Source: Nitrososphaerales archaeon TH526 (GTDB taxonomy: Archaea > Thermoproteota > Nitrososphaeria > Nitrososphaerales > Nitrososphaeraceae). Taken from it: a stretch of DNA of 5,618 nt. A model generated the notes under the pieces. It did no database searches. It saw nothing but the letters and a program-made list of their open reading frames with translations, and was not told the origin of the DNA. The translations under genes were made by a program, and so were the position numbers. Of this stretch, positions 4,721-5,618 are shown piece after piece. The stretch's first letter is position 1, and each line of letters begins with the position of its first letter. The stretch covers positions 1 to 5,618 of the forward strand of contig JAATVR010000827.1 of assembly GCA_014523665.1 (NCBI GenBank), given 5' to 3'.

Positions 4721-5618
4721 TTAGAACCCTCGCTCAACATTAATTATTTCATTAGCCAATGGGAAATTCCCTAATAGGGATAGCTGGTTGGTAAACACCA
4801 GTATTCCAAGAATGATAAGTAAGACGCCCATTGCTGGATTGAAGTATTTTAGATGTTTAACCATTCTTCTAATCACACCAGTAGCTTGAGAAAAAAAAGC
4901 TCCTGTAATTAAGAAAGGAATTCCAAGCCCAATCGAGAATGCCAATAGTGAATTGTATGCAGCTCCGGGAGATGTTGCTGCTAGAGTGAAGATGCTACCA
5001 AGGATTGGGCCTACGCAAGGAGTCCATCCAGCTGCGAAAGCTGCTCCAAATACAAATGATGTGATATAGCTGGTTTTAAACTTGGGCAAATGTGTCATCC
5101 TCTTTTCAAAGTTTAAGCTACTTATTTTGGTAGAGAGGATAAGGTATGCTCCAAACACAATGATTACAATGCCGCCAATTGATGTAAGTATTCCTTGAAA
5201 ATCTGTTCCGAGATTGACCAGTACACTATTAAGTACTACTCCCAATACTGCAAATACTAATGAGAAACCAAGAACAAAGTATACAGTATTTAAGAAGATA
5301 TTTAATTTAGTAGTCATTTTTATAGCAACTGAGCTTTGTCGTTGCCCTTGTTCTTGCAGTTTTCTTATTGACCTTGTACTTCCATTAGAGGAATAGACAT
5401 GATTCTTATCGTCATTTTGGTTCAAAGAAACATCATCAGTAGAAGCAAATGATTTTTTTGTTGATAAAGGTGAAAATGATGATGTCGATGCAGTGACTGA
5501 TGAGGTTGGTCTTTCATTTACTGTAGTTTGAACTTCGTTAATTGTGTTTCCTGCAAGATATGAGATGAAGGCAGGTAAGATGGGCAGTATGCACGGAGAA
5601 AAAAATGATCCAAGACCA
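4721..5618 (-). CDS. ccdA: CcdA/DsbD-type transmembrane electron transporter (start beyond right edge)
   Basis: This protein would carry reducing equivalents from cytoplasmic thioredoxin across the membrane to the CINC protein encoded next. The frame is open from the right edge (first full codon at 5617), giving 298 visible residues. The TTG at 5425 is internal, because the first catalytic motif, SPCILP (Cys9 of the visible part), lies upstream of it. The second catalytic motif, TPCVGP, has Cys201. Membrane segments lie near 1-22, 107-131, 140-162, 185-210, 221-244 and 261-279, matching the six-helix CcdA plan. Basic residues in the loops after helices 1, 3 and 5 place those loops in the cytoplasm, as expected. 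The first loop, about 23-105, is far longer than in typical CcdA and is rich in Ser, Thr, Asn and Gln. Only a few N-terminal residues are likely missing. The stop lies 12 bases before the thioredoxin-like ATG, so the two are probably co-transcribed. Confidence 0.93.
   Translation of the reverse strand, partial: GLGSFFSPCILPILPAFISYLAGNTINEVQTTVNERPTSSVTASTSSFSPLSTKKSFASTDDVSLNQNDDKNHVYSSNGSTRSIRKLQEQGQRQSSVAIKMTTKLNIFLNTVYFVLGFSLVFAVLGVVLNSVLVNLGTDFQGILTSIGGIVIIVFGAYLILSTKISSLNFEKRMTHLPKFKTSYITSFVFGAAFAAGWTPCVGPILGSIFTLAATSPGAAYNSLLAFSIGLGIPFLITGAFFSQATGVIRRMVKHLKYFNPAMGVLLIILGILVFTNQLSLLGNFPLANEIINVERGF

Overview
The window looks archaeal, most likely from the Nitrososphaerota (Thaumarchaeota), in the manner of the low-GC soil ammonia oxidisers Nitrososphaera and Nitrosocosmicus. 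This is inferred from AT-rich DNA, TATA-type promoter motifs, a probable leaderless start, an archaeal ArsR-like winged-helix protein paired with a small membrane protein, and a DipZ-like thioredoxin. No rRNA or tRNA is present to fix the lineage, so the genus is a guess.

Layout, left to right. Positions 1-1525 (minus strand) hold a two-gene ABC-2 exporter: an ATPase (434-1525) and a permease (1-437, running off the left edge), joined by a 4-base ATGA stop/start overlap. Positions 1526-1917 are a divergent intergenic region. It has TATA-like motifs for the exporter, a perfect inverted repeat that could be a TetR-type operator (1666-1679), a stem-loop (1815-1852) and a TATA-like motif for the next gene. 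Positions 1918-2619 (plus strand) hold a winged-helix regulator and a 94-residue three-helix membrane protein that starts at TTG. Positions 2620-3031 are largely non-coding, with a possible terminator hairpin and one doubtful 44-codon ORF. Positions 3032-3286 (minus) carry what appears to be the C-terminal stub of a hexapeptide-repeat transferase. Positions 3329-5618 (minus) hold a thiol-redox operon: a CcdA-type electron transporter, running off the right edge, followed 12 bases later by a membrane-anchored thioredoxin-like protein with a C-terminal accessory domain.

How the genes work together: CcdA would take reducing equivalents from cytoplasmic thioredoxin across the membrane and pass them to the CINC thioredoxin domain outside the cell. 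Together the two proteins resemble mycobacterial DipZ split into two genes. The exporter pair would move an unknown hydrophobic substrate. The regulator and membrane protein probably form one regulatory unit of unknown signal, and are the best candidate here for an undescribed system. The CcdA frame stays open to the right edge, well past an internal TTG at 5425, and includes the first catalytic SPC motif.
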